Assembly: GCA_902168105.1 (NCBI GenBank)
Contig: CABHOY010000019.1
Coordinates: forward strand, 310,001-374,000
DNA length: 64,000 nucleotides
DNA from: an uncultured Flavihumibacter sp.
GTDB taxonomy: Bacteria > Bacteroidota > Bacteroidia > Chitinophagales > Chitinophagaceae
Direction of reading: 5' to 3'
Shown: in pieces, positions 17,308 to 26,357 of the stretch
How positions within the stretch are numbered: the first letter of the stretch is position 1
Layout of the letters: each line of letters opens with the position of its first letter
Notes under the pieces: generated by a model
What the model was told of the DNA's origin: nothing
The model's database searches: none
The model's input: only the letters and a program-made list of their open reading frames with translations
Program-made: the position numbers and the translations under genes

Positions 17308-18000
17308 TTAAAAGCGGTATCCTACTTTGAGACCCATAGGTATATTAATATTCCATCCGGATTCGGGAGCATCTAAAAAATAGCCGTTGTTATCCTCCAG
17401 GTAACTACCGTACTGAGGAATTTCATCTTTGAATTTAACCTTCCTGTGTTTAATACCCAGGCCTACATAAAGCTCCATGATGAATTTATGAGGTGGATCG
17501 AAGTAGAACTGCAAGCCCATTTTGCCTGATGTACCGATGATCGTTTTAACTTTATCGTAAGGAGTTATTTTCTCATAGTTAAAGTAGCCACCGTTTGAGG
17601 TCTCTCCTACCTTATGTATCCACTCTTCAAGGTAACTGACACGTTTATATGAAATCTCCTGGGCGAAGAACAGTTTATACTTATGACCTCTGCCCGGCAT
17701 ATAGTAGCGTATTTCAGGACGGATACGGAACCCTTTGGCTTTAGGTGTATATTTTCCCCTGAGATCGTAATCGCCTTTTTCATCTATGAAGATCCAGGTA
17801 CCTTCTATCAACACACTCCATTCCTTTGTGTAGCGGTTTTCCAGTGCAAGGGAAATACCTCCGTCAGGTTCTCTGAGTGTTAGAAGATTAGTGCTGATAC
17901 GCACACCTGTGAGGAGAGAATCGGGAGTACCTATTTTCTGACCTTTTGAAGAAATGGTGATAAGCAGACAAAGTATAAGAATAGCGTATAGTTGTTTCAT
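17308..18000 (-). CDS. Outer-membrane beta-barrel protein, paralogue 2
   Basis: 230 aa from the ATG at 17998-18000 (a TTG one codon earlier is unnecessary). Signal peptide LYAILILCLLITISSKG, then amphipathic strands and the terminal KVGYRF barrel signature. It is about 20 residues longer than its paralogue 36 nt downstream, mainly through an extra loop (NGYFLDAPESG). The start codon overlaps the stop of the upstream lipoprotein gene by one base (TGATG), a sign of translational coupling. Possible partners are the lipoprotein at the cell surface; no catalytic role is visible. Confidence 0.8.
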   Translation of the reverse strand: MKQLYAILILCLLITISSKGQKIGTPDSLLTGVRISTNLLTLREPDGGISLALENRYTKEWSVLIEGTWIFIDEKGDYDLRGKYTPKAKGFRIRPEIRYYMPGRGHKYKLFFAQEISYKRVSYLEEWIHKVGETSNGGYFNYEKITPYDKVKTIIGTSGKMGLQFYFDPPHKFIMELYVGLGIKHRKVKFKDEIPQYGSYLEDNNGYFLDAPESGWNINIPMGLKVGYRF

Positions 18001-19208
18001 CAATAAGGGAGTTTAGAGATTAACGCTGGAGATACCGGAGAGGTGGCTATGCTATAACAAACTACTTGTTCTCTGCCATGCAGAAATAAAAGATCGCCGT
18101 TGATGGCGATGTCCTGATAACGTCCGTCATTCAATTGTCCAGCTTTTACAGGTGTTGGGCCGGCAATATTTACAGTCACCAAACCTACGTCGCTGGCTAT
18201 ATAAAGATACTGACCGGCTTGAACCAGGTTGCCTGCCATACCGACCTCCAGTTCACCTGACTTGATAATTGCATTCGTATCCCTTCTTAGTTCATATTGC
18301 GTAAGATACGGCCCCATAGTATTGCACTGATAGCGGTTGGGAATGGCATATGCGGCAGTATCCCCTACTGAGAAGTATTTCTCACATTCTGATGCGCCAT
18401 TGTAGTAACCAGCATCATCCAGTCCTGCAGTGTCGTATAGATCAAGGAAACCGTTATACAATGTAACTGCCAGACTTCCTTTAAAAAGAAATATGCTATC
18501 CACCAGCTTTCCCGTAACGTTCCGCGCTCCTGTTATAACAGGTTGCATTGGAGACGCCAGTGAATACATTGTTACAAATTCCAGGTTCACCAGGTAAAGT
18601 TTTCCATTTGAAACAACCAGTCCGGCATTGTTCCTTGTGTTTTCACTATCCCTACCGTCATCACTTATTAATTGTTGTCTGCGGCATTGAGGGTTTTTTA
18701 TCTTCGCTCTACGCCAACCCACAACAACACCTTTTGCAGGATCAACACATTCAAAATAAGCGTGCGCCTCACGCGGGTAATCCAATTGTTTCCAGACGTC
18801 AGCAATCCGTCCCACTGTCATATTAGTAGACAGTGCTTTTAATGAAATGATGATCAGGTCATTGTAATTGTTCGCATACAGGTAATCCCCTTCAATGGCA
18901 GCAACCTGGAATCCGGGAATACGCAGGAAACCTGTCTTTATGGGATGGGCAGGGTCCTGGTAGGAGATGATATGTAATCCTGAATCGGCTTCTTCCTGCA
19001 GTACATTTGTGCCTGCAGTAAACAGTTTTCCTCCATTAACCGTTTTACGGGGCGTTTGGAAACTGATGTGTCTCAACATGGGATCTACACTGTAAATGGG
19101 CGCATATCCATCTACTTCTTCCCCCCGTCGCCAGGGGTCATCATAATCACAACCGGCTAACATGCAGCAGGTTGCTAACAGTACATAAGTCAGTAATAGG
19201 CGGGTCAT
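18000..19208 (-). CDS. LVIVD-repeat beta-propeller lipoprotein
   Basis: 402 aa. Lipoprotein signal with lipobox MLAGC (Cys near residue 19). The mature part is built of LVIVD-type blades: recurring GLHIISYQDPAHPIKTGFL, YLYANNYNDLIIISL, YLYIASDVGLVTVNI-like units, predicted to fold as a beta-propeller. Six to seven blades can be discerned. Such proteins are cell-surface or periplasmic and of unknown ligand. It heads an operon with two outer-membrane barrel paralogues, to the first of which it is coupled by a TGATG overlap, so a lipoprotein-barrel surface assembly is plausible. Confidence 0.82.
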   Translation of the reverse strand: MTRLLLTYVLLATCCMLAGCDYDDPWRRGEEVDGYAPIYSVDPMLRHISFQTPRKTVNGGKLFTAGTNVLQEEADSGLHIISYQDPAHPIKTGFLRIPGFQVAAIEGDYLYANNYNDLIIISLKALSTNMTVGRIADVWKQLDYPREAHAYFECVDPAKGVVVGWRRAKIKNPQCRRQQLISDDGRDSENTRNNAGLVVSNGKLYLVNLEFVTMYSLASPMQPVITGARNVTGKLVDSIFLFKGSLAVTLYNGFLDLYDTAGLDDAGYYNGASECEKYFSVGDTAAYAIPNRYQCNTMGPYLTQYELRRDTNAIIKSGELEVGMAGNLVQAGQYLYIASDVGLVTVNIAGPTPVKAGQLNDGRYQDIAINGDLLFLHGREQVVCYSIATSPVSPALISKLPY

Positions 19209-19238
19209 AGTAGGTTTAGGTATTTTCCGTTAAGCGTG

Positions 19239-19246
19239 CAAAGGTA
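19239..19246 (-). promoter_or_regulatory. Candidate -7 box of the LVIVD lipoprotein operon
   Basis: TACCTTTG on the minus strand matches TAnnTTTG, 30 nt before the ATG. Confidence 0.5.
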
Positions 19247-19328
19247 GCGGGAAGTTACAAAACCGGGGTTAAGAAAAAGTTAAAGACGGTGTTATGCACA
19301 ATAAAATCCGCAGTATATAATATAAAAG

Positions 19329-19358
19329 AGAAGCCGTCCCAAATAATTGAGACGGCCC
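19329..19358 (-). terminator. Terminator after susD (locus 1)
   Basis: GCCGTC and GACGGC arms enclose an AT-rich loop; the minus strand continues with TTCTCTTTTAT. Confidence 0.7.
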
Positions 19359-19401
19359 TTTCTTCAAGCATAACCGGTCCTTACGATAACCGGAAAGTTA
19401 T

Positions 19402-20982
19402 TTACCAGCCACCATTATTAGGCAGTGCATTTGGATTGATTGACGTTTCGCTTTGTGGCACTGGCCAGAGGTAATCACGGCCTGCGTTAAAACTACGCTG
19501 TTCAACCAGTACATGTTTGTTGTAGTCCTGTCTTGACGGATCGTAGTTATTCAGGATACCATATACAGGGCCAGTCATTACAGTTTCGGCGATCTTCCAG
19601 CGACGGATGTCAAAGAGACGATTATCTTCCATCGGGAATTCCACACGTCTTTCACGACGTACTGCATCACGCAGGCTTACCTGACCTGGATAATCAACCG
19701 CTGTCAGTGCCTTCATCATTACACCTGGTCTTTGTCTCACCTGATTGATAGCGTCGTAAACGCTTGCATCGATCTGGTTCTGTTCTATTTTAGCTTCCGC
19801 ATAAGTTAGCAGCACTTCCGCATATCTCAGCAACACGAGGTCATTGTAAGAGTTACCGTCCCAGTTACCCTGGATATCGGCAGGTACATATTTCTTATAG
19901 TAGAAACCTGTTAATGAAGCATTGTTCTTGCTCAGCGCATCAAGGCCTTTGGTATTGGTCACATCGATCGTGATACCATTCACCACGACACCAGGAACCA
20001 CTACAGTCAGCTTCAAACGGGGATCGCGGTTATCGTACGGATGTGCGGGATCATAGAGTTGCGATTTATCTATTGTCTTTCCATCTGTACATTCATATGC
20101 GTCTACCAATGACTGAACCGGTACAACCTGTGACCAGCCACCGATAGATGGTCCGCCTACCCATGTGGCCATAGCACTAGGCAGGGTAGTTTTTACAAAA
20201 CGTGCAGACAACAGGATCTCCAGGCTGTTCTTGTTAGTACCATTGAACAGGCTTACATAATCATTGTCAATAACATAGGTATGCAGGTCCATTACTTCTT
20301 TTGCAGCTGCTGCGGCTTCTGTGTATTTGCCTTCATACAGCATCACACGCGCTTTCAGACCTAATGCAGCACCTCTGGTGGCACGGCCGATGTTATTAGC
20401 ATCATAAGTAACCGGCAGATATTTAGCGGCGGAATCAAGTTCAGCTGCGATGAAAGTTGCTACCTGAGCACGTGGTGTTCTCGTTGCATTAAAGTCGTTA
20501 ATCGGAGGTGTGGTTGTTCTCAATATCACATCACCGAACAATCCTGTCAGCTGCTGGTAAGCATAAGCTCTGATAAAACGGGTTTCCGCTTTCAGGCGCC
20601 TGCCCAGAGAGTCGGACAAAGCTTTGTCCTTGTCTATGTTATCGAGAACATCATTACAGGAAGCGATCATTTTATAAAGATTGCTCCAGAAGTTACTAAA
20701 CATACCGGTGCTTATGGAAGCACTTCCGTTACCTACAAGCCTCACATCACTCGGCCAGTCACTCCATGAGTAGCTATCGTCTGTAGCACAACTGAGGAAT
20801 ATACGATTGTCCACATCTCCCAGGCGGCGATAACAGTTATTTACGGCATTGATGGCATCGGCTTCTGTAGTCCAGTAAGCATCCTGGCTCACCTGAGACT
20901 GAGGCTGCTCGTCCAGTGTTTTCTTACACGCGGATACTGCTGCCAGTCCCGCGATAGTGAATATAATTGCTAATTTCTTCAT
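19402..20982 (-). CDS. SusD/RagB-family glycan-binding lipoprotein (locus 1)
   Basis: 526 aa. Lipobox AVSAC (Cys near 19) followed by the SusD N-terminal pattern KKTLDEQPQSQVSQDAYWTTEADA. TPR-like helices carry the SusC contact surface; the C-terminal RagB/SusD domain includes LLRYAEVLLTYAEAKIEQ and RRERRVEFPMEDNRLFDIRRWK. It caps the SusC transporter on the cell surface and captures a ligand, usually an oligosaccharide. Eleven nucleotides separate it from susC. No glycoside hydrolase or lipase gene is next to it, so the ligand is unknown. Confidence 0.96.
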   Translation of the reverse strand: MKKLAIIFTIAGLAAVSACKKTLDEQPQSQVSQDAYWTTEADAINAVNNCYRRLGDVDNRIFLSCATDDSYSWSDWPSDVRLVGNGSASISTGMFSNFWSNLYKMIASCNDVLDNIDKDKALSDSLGRRLKAETRFIRAYAYQQLTGLFGDVILRTTTPPINDFNATRTPRAQVATFIAAELDSAAKYLPVTYDANNIGRATRGAALGLKARVMLYEGKYTEAAAAAKEVMDLHTYVIDNDYVSLFNGTNKNSLEILLSARFVKTTLPSAMATWVGGPSIGGWSQVVPVQSLVDAYECTDGKTIDKSQLYDPAHPYDNRDPRLKLTVVVPGVVVNGITIDVTNTKGLDALSKNNASLTGFYYKKYVPADIQGNWDGNSYNDLVLLRYAEVLLTYAEAKIEQNQIDASVYDAINQVRQRPGVMMKALTAVDYPGQVSLRDAVRRERRVEFPMEDNRLFDIRRWKIAETVMTGPVYGILNNYDPSRQDYNKHVLVEQRSFNAGRDYLWPVPQSETSINPNALPNNGGW

Positions 20983-20993
20983 GACTACTTAGT

Positions 20994-23900
20994 TTAAAAT
21001 TGCACATTTAATCCGAAGGTGAATGTCTTCACCTGTGGGTAATACCTGCTATCATTTGGCGCTTCCGGATCAATATCATTTGGCAGGGAAGAGAAGGTAA
21101 GCAGGTTCTGTCCGCTTACATAAATGCGGCATCTGTCAAAGCCGGAACGCTTCATGATCTGTTCAGGCAATGTGTAACCAAGCTGCAGACTTTTCAAGCG
21201 CATATAAGCGCCGCTCTTTACCCAATAAGAAGACGACTGATAGTTCTGTGTAGTATTCAGCAATCGTGGAAAAGCCGCACCTGTATTGGTAGGTGTCCAG
21301 CTATCCAGGTGTTCTTCTCTGAAGTTTCCGTCATTGGAGGTGGGCGCTCTTTCTATTGCTAATGCATTGATAGATACCTTTCCAACTCCCTGGAAAAATG
21401 CAGACAGGTCAAAGTGTTTATAATCAGCACCGAGATTAACACCATATGTATATCTTGGAATATTGCTTCCCAGGTAGATCAGATCACCACCATTCTTTAC
21501 TGTCGCTTCCTTGATCTGTTTGTCGTTGTTCTGGTCTTTGTACATAAAGTCGCCAGGGCCGGTAGTTGGGAATGGCTGTGTTGGATGTCCTGTTACCTGC
21601 TGTGCACTCTGGAAGATGCCTTCTACCTGATAACCATAGAAACCATTGATCGGCTGTCCGACAACAAGACCTGTATAAACGTTGTTGTTATCTTTCGCGA
21701 TGTTATCTGTTCCTCTGATGTCTACCAGTTCATTGCGAACATCCGAGAGGTTACCACCCACATTGTAGTTCAGTTCACCCAGTTTTCCACGGTAGTTCAA
21801 TGACATTTCCCAACCGGTGTTCCTTACTTTACCTGCATTCTGTGAAGAAGGGTCCAGACCAACGGAAGGTGGGATACGCAGATATATCAAAATATCTTTT
21901 GTATTCTTTTGGTAGTAGTCAAAAGAGAAGTCCAGATTCTTGAACAATGTCGCATCTACACCAACATCAGTCATTACAGTTGACTCCCATGTCAGGCCAG
22001 AGTTCGGATAAATAGTAATACCTGCGGTAGGATTCAGCGTACCACCAAATGGATAACTGTTGTAGCTATACGTTGACTGGTAAGGATAGTTAACAGCGGC
22101 CTTGTTCTGATCGAAGATTATATCATTACCCAGTTCTCCCCAGGAACCACGCAGTTTCAGATTGTTGATAAACTTCACGTCCTGCATGAAGTTCTCTGAA
22201 GAGATACGCCAGCCGGCAGAGAATGAAGGGAACACGCCCCATTTCTGACCATCTGCGAAGCGGGATGAACCATCGCGGCGAAGGTTAGCTTCAAACAGAT
22301 ATTTATCATTGAAAGAGTAGTTCAATCTGCCGAAGAAGGAAACCAGTGAGTATACAGTTCTATCACCGGTAGTGCTTTGTCCTGAAGCGGCTCCTGCATT
22401 GATCTGTTCAATGGTGCCGTTAGGCAGGTTCTGCCTGAAACCACTGAGATCGTCGGTAGATTCTGTAAGACGGGAAGCGCCACCCAGTAAGGTGAAGCTG
22501 TGCTTACCAAAGTTGTGTGTATATTCTGCCAATCCCTGGTAGTTCTTGAACCAATAACCCTGGTAAGACTTCTTTACTGAATTGTTCCCTAAGGTTAATG
22601 TTTTCTCATTGTCCGGGAAGTCTGTAAAATATGTTAGCGCTTTTTCGTGAATGCTGTTATAGTCTGATCGGTAGTTAACGGATGTGAGGCCGGTCAGTTT
22701 TAAGCCTTTTACAAGGTTGTAAGTGGCTTTAAAGTTGCCGGTGAAAAGGTTGCTTTTATACTGGTACAGACCACCTTCGTCCTGAAGGCGGATAGGGTTC
22801 TGACCACCTCTTACGAGCGCCCAGGTACCATCTGAATATTTATTAACGGAAAGCGGATTTACTACGGCTGCCTGTCCGAACTGATACCATGCAGAACCTG
22901 AGGCCCCCTGTGGCTCTTGCCTGTCGCCTAATCTGGCGGCGATGTCTGCACTGAAGGTCAGTTTTTTAGTGACGTTGATGTCTGTGTTCAGACGAACAGT
23001 AAGACGGTTGAAATCCATATTGGAGATCAGACCTTTCTGATCAAAGTAGTTAGTAGAGAAACGGTATTTTACATCTTCAGTACCACCGGACACGCCGAGG
23101 CTGTGTTCCTGCTGGAAGCCGCTGCCTGTTAGTACATCATCCAGCCAATAGTTATCCGGATACAGATCTTTGTTACGGTTAGGGTCGTCATAAGCGGCTA
23201 TCTGCGCATCACTATAGGTAGGATTGCTGCCGGAATTGGTAGCAGTAAGATTGACCAGTTTCATAAAGTCTTTCGCGCCAACGTATTTAGCCAGACGTGC
23301 AGGGCGTTGCCATGCAAAGTAATTGGAGTAGTTCACCTTTGCCTTACCGGAAGCGCCTCTTTTGGTAGTGATCAGGATCACACCGTTTGCAGCTCTTACA
23401 CCGTAGATAGCAGAAGAAGCGGCATCTTTCAATACAGAGATAGAAGCGATATCATTTGCGTCAACATCATTCATATTCATCTGCACACCATCTACGAGCA
23501 CAAGCGGATCATTGCTGTTGAGGGTACCGACACCACGGATACGTACTGTACCCTGGTCTACACCCGGTTGACCGCTGTTGGTAGTCACCGTTACACCGGA
23601 AGCCACGCCCTGCAGTGCAGCGGACACCTGTCCGACTGGTTTCCAGTTTACGTCTTTACCATCTACTGCGGCAATAGCACCGGTAACGTTTACTTTCTTT
23701 TGCGTACCATATGCTACCACTACTACTTCTGACATAGCGGTAACATCCGGCATCAGTTTAATACTGATGGTAGTACGGCTACCCACTGTTACTTCCTGTT
23801 TGGTATAACCGATGAAGGAAAACTCCAGCACTGCATTTTCGTTTGGCACCTGTAATGTCCAGGAACCGTCAACACCTGTGGAAGTACCGTTGTTGGTACC

Positions 23901-24398
23901 CTTCACCAGTACAGTTACGCCTGGTAAAGGCTGGCCGTTATCGTCGGTCACAATGCCTTTTACAGTGATAGCAGCAGGAGCGGCAACCGGTGTTGTGCTC
24001 ATGGTTGCAGGTGCCTTCGGAGTAGCGTTTTCTCCGGCGCCGGAAGAAGGTATATCGGTGGGTTCATCATCCTGTAAAAAGATGATGTAGAAACCATCTC
24101 CCATTTTTTTATAACGGAGTTTATTGGGAGTAGTGATACTTTTCAATTCTTCTTCCAGGGAGCTGGTCCTGTTGTTCTCCGCACGCAATTGCAATTTTGC
24201 AAGATTGCTCTTGTACATGAAGTGTACATTGTATTTTACTTCAAGCCCGTCCAGCACATTTTTCAATGACTTTGTCTGAGATCTTTCGAAAGGGCTGGCA
24301 GGTTTACCCAGCACTGCCAGGTCCTGCGCATCTGCCGGCATATTGCAATAACATACCATGCCCATAGCAGCCATAAAGGCACTAATGAACTTGTTCAT
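20994..24398 (-). CDS. SusC/RagA-family TonB-dependent transporter with STN domain (locus 1)
   Basis: 1134 aa. Signal peptide to about residue 24, then an STN (secretin/TonB short N-terminal) domain at about 40-110 (SLKNVLDGLEVKYNVHFMYKS), a carboxypeptidase-like CNA-B/DUF4480 domain at about 145-225 (VKGIVTDDNGQPLPGVTVLVKG), a plug with the VVVVAYGTQKK TonB-box region and PLVLVDGVQMN, and a 22-strand barrel ending in FTFGLNVQF. The STN domain signals to FecR when substrate is bound, which frees the ECF sigma factor coded upstream. It imports the ligand captured by SusD with TonB energy. Confidence 0.97.
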   Translation of the reverse strand: MNKFISAFMAAMGMVCYCNMPADAQDLAVLGKPASPFERSQTKSLKNVLDGLEVKYNVHFMYKSNLAKLQLRAENNRTSSLEEELKSITTPNKLRYKKMGDGFYIIFLQDDEPTDIPSSGAGENATPKAPATMSTTPVAAPAAITVKGIVTDDNGQPLPGVTVLVKGTNNGTSTGVDGSWTLQVPNENAVLEFSFIGYTKQEVTVGSRTTISIKLMPDVTAMSEVVVVAYGTQKKVNVTGAIAAVDGKDVNWKPVGQVSAALQGVASGVTVTTNSGQPGVDQGTVRIRGVGTLNSNDPLVLVDGVQMNMNDVDANDIASISVLKDAASSAIYGVRAANGVILITTKRGASGKAKVNYSNYFAWQRPARLAKYVGAKDFMKLVNLTATNSGSNPTYSDAQIAAYDDPNRNKDLYPDNYWLDDVLTGSGFQQEHSLGVSGGTEDVKYRFSTNYFDQKGLISNMDFNRLTVRLNTDINVTKKLTFSADIAARLGDRQEPQGASGSAWYQFGQAAVVNPLSVNKYSDGTWALVRGGQNPIRLQDEGGLYQYKSNLFTGNFKATYNLVKGLKLTGLTSVNYRSDYNSIHEKALTYFTDFPDNEKTLTLGNNSVKKSYQGYWFKNYQGLAEYTHNFGKHSFTLLGGASRLTESTDDLSGFRQNLPNGTIEQINAGAASGQSTTGDRTVYSLVSFFGRLNYSFNDKYLFEANLRRDGSSRFADGQKWGVFPSFSAGWRISSENFMQDVKFINNLKLRGSWGELGNDIIFDQNKAAVNYPYQSTYSYNSYPFGGTLNPTAGITIYPNSGLTWESTVMTDVGVDATLFKNLDFSFDYYQKNTKDILIYLRIPPSVGLDPSSQNAGKVRNTGWEMSLNYRGKLGELNYNVGGNLSDVRNELVDIRGTDNIAKDNNNVYTGLVVGQPINGFYGYQVEGIFQSAQQVTGHPTQPFPTTGPGDFMYKDQNNDKQIKEATVKNGGDLIYLGSNIPRYTYGVNLGADYKHFDLSAFFQGVGKVSINALAIERAPTSNDGNFREEHLDSWTPTNTGAAFPRLLNTTQNYQSSSYWVKSGAYMRLKSLQLGYTLPEQIMKRSGFDRCRIYVSGQNLLTFSSLPNDIDPEAPNDSRYYPQVKTFTFGLNVQF

Positions 24399-24481
24399 AC
24401 ATTTTAATTTGAATGATTACCTGTGCTGCGGTCACTGCATTCCGTTGTACACCGGTCTGCAATATTTACTGCATTGTTTTT

Positions 24482-25468
24482 CTATTTATTCTTTTCCTCA
24501 ATAATGACGGTATTGTTGATATGGCTCACTTTCAGATGAAAGAGCTGTGAAAGTCCTTCCAGCAACATATCCATTTGCTGACTAGGCACTGTACCCGTAA
24601 ATTCCTGATGTAATAATGAAGTGTCCCTGATCTCCACAGTTACCCCATAAGTATCTTCCAGTAACTGCGCCAATTCTGCAAAGCTGGCATTTTCAAATTG
24701 CAGACTGTTTCTTTTCCAGGAAGAATAACGTTGTGGATTGGTGTGGTTCTTCACTTTTGTTCGTACCTGTTCTTTGTATTCAACAAGATCTCCCGGTTGC
24801 ATGATGATCGCTTCTTCCGGTGTTTTGTTACTGTGTAAACGTACTTTACCACTATTCAGCACAACCTGCATGCGCCCGTGACGATCTACGAGGTTAAATG
24901 TGGTGCCTAACACCTCTACTTTCATATCACTGGCTGTATGCACGAGGAATGCGCGGGGGACTGCTGATGGTCTTACAGAGAAATATGCTTCTCCTTCCAC
25001 CCATACTTCCCTGTCCTTACGGCCTTCCCAGTTACCGGTGTAACGTAATGTACTGTTACCGTTCAGTGTAACTTCTGACTGATCCGGAAGTACTACGGTA
25101 CGTACTTCTCCATAAGCTGTCTGAATGATAGTACTGCGGTGTTGATGATATATTTTCCATCCACCATAGGCGAGCAGTAATGTACCTGATAATACTGCCG
25201 CAACTTTAAGACCTGTAAACCAGCGGGGGCGTCGATAGTGTAACTGTTCTCTGCCTGTAGTGTCCAGGATGCGCTTGTAGAGATCCCCGGCCTGTGATGC
25301 AGACATCGTAACATCCGGCGTAGCCAGATCGAAGTCGTGTGTCATGACAGTATCCAGGTATTCCCTTCCTTCCGGAGTGGCAAACCATTCCAACACCCTT
25401 TCGTATTCTTCAGGAGTACATTGGTTACGCTGATATTTATGCAGCAGACTTTGGTCGAATTGCTCCAT
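24482..25468 (-). CDS. FecR-family anti-sigma/transmembrane sensor (locus 1)
   Basis: 328 aa from the ATG at 25466-25468; the frame is open nine codons further to a TTG, but MEQFDQSLLHKYQ is the typical start. A cytoplasmic N-terminal sigma-binding helix region (1-85), one membrane helix (about 85-105), a periplasmic FecR domain (TAYGEVRTVVLPDQSEVTLNG to LQVVLNSGKVRL) and the C-terminal DUF4974/STN-contact domain (LQFENASFAELAQLLEDTYG). It holds the ECF sigma factor until SusC signals. The gene lies 98 nt after the sigma gene and 83 nt before susC. Confidence 0.93.
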   Translation of the reverse strand: MEQFDQSLLHKYQRNQCTPEEYERVLEWFATPEGREYLDTVMTHDFDLATPDVTMSASQAGDLYKRILDTTGREQLHYRRPRWFTGLKVAAVLSGTLLLAYGGWKIYHQHRSTIIQTAYGEVRTVVLPDQSEVTLNGNSTLRYTGNWEGRKDREVWVEGEAYFSVRPSAVPRAFLVHTASDMKVEVLGTTFNLVDRHGRMQVVLNSGKVRLHSNKTPEEAIIMQPGDLVEYKEQVRTKVKNHTNPQRYSSWKRNSLQFENASFAELAQLLEDTYGVTVEIRDTSLLHQEFTGTVPSQQMDMLLEGLSQLFHLKVSHINNTVIIEEKNK

Positions 25469-25566
25469 AATGTGGATTACGTGATAAAATGACAAGTGTA
25501 ATTGTTACGTCCTTTATAATACTACACCTGGGAAAATAAAAAGTATTATGCCGGATGAAAAAAAAT

Positions 25567-26157
25567 TTAAAAAAAGATAACAATGAGGATAATGAGGCAG
25601 AGGAAAGTGCTCATCATGAACTTTAACGCGTGTTTCAGGGCTTTGCTGGCCTGGGCGTACTGGAATTTGACAGTATTGATAGATAGTCCCAATTGCTGTG
25701 CTACCTCTTCATTACTGAGACCTTCGTAAGAGCGCAGGCGGAAGATCTTTTTCTTTTGGGCGGAGAGATTGTTAATGGTTTCGTCCACTACTTTGCGGTA
25801 ATCGTTGAAGATGACGGTAGATTCGGCGTCCCGGTGCTCACTGCTGGTATTATATATAAGCTCGTATTGCTTTGCCAGGCTGCGTTTCTGATCGCGGATG
25901 AGGTTTAATACATGGAACTTGAGGCATTTAAAAAGGAAATTACGTACTCCCTGCGAAGGATCCAGCTGTTCCCTAGAGAGCCAAACCTTCACAAATGCTT
26001 CGTGCACAGCATCTTCCGCAGCAGTAGTACTTTTGAGATACTTATACGCTGTACCATATAATAACTGATGGTAGGCAGCATATAATTCTTCAAAAGCATT
26101 GTGGTCACTGTTGCGCAGGCGTGCAGCCAGCTGTTGGTCGTTATTGACTATATGCAT
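25567..26157 (-). CDS. ECF sigma-70 factor (locus 1)
   Basis: 196 aa from ATG 26155-26157 (a GTG two codons upstream is also open). Sigma region 2 at about 20-90 (ALKYLKSTTAAEDAVHEAFVKVW) and region 4 at about 125-178 (IFRLRSYEGLSNEEVAQQLGLSINTVKFQYAQA). The C-terminus carries a strongly hydrophobic tail (FMMSTFLCLIILIVIFF) that could insert in the membrane. It directs transcription of the susCD operon downstream once released from FecR. Confidence 0.94.
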   Translation of the reverse strand: MHIVNNDQQLAARLRNSDHNAFEELYAAYHQLLYGTAYKYLKSTTAAEDAVHEAFVKVWLSREQLDPSQGVRNFLFKCLKFHVLNLIRDQKRSLAKQYELIYNTSSEHRDAESTVIFNDYRKVVDETINNLSAQKKKIFRLRSYEGLSNEEVAQQLGLSINTVKFQYAQASKALKHALKFMMSTFLCLIILIVIFF

Positions 26158-26296
26158 TGACACTATTCTGATCCCCCCTTATAAAAGTGCTGTTTTTAGT
26201 TTTCGTACGTGTCGTCTAAAATTAGATCATGATACGATTTTAAATAAATGGTAAATTATCCAAGTAAGGTACTTTTTTAACATCATCTATTAATAA

Positions 26297-26340
26297 AAGA
26301 AAAGATCCTGCCTATAATACTATCAGGCAGGATCTTTTCC
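26297..26340 (-). terminator. Terminator of the 438-aa PKD protein gene
   Basis: GAAAAGATCCTGCCT pairs with AGGCAGGATCTTTTC around an 11-nt loop; a run of T follows on the minus strand. Confidence 0.88.
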
Positions 26341-26357
26341 AAATAAAGTGATGCTAT

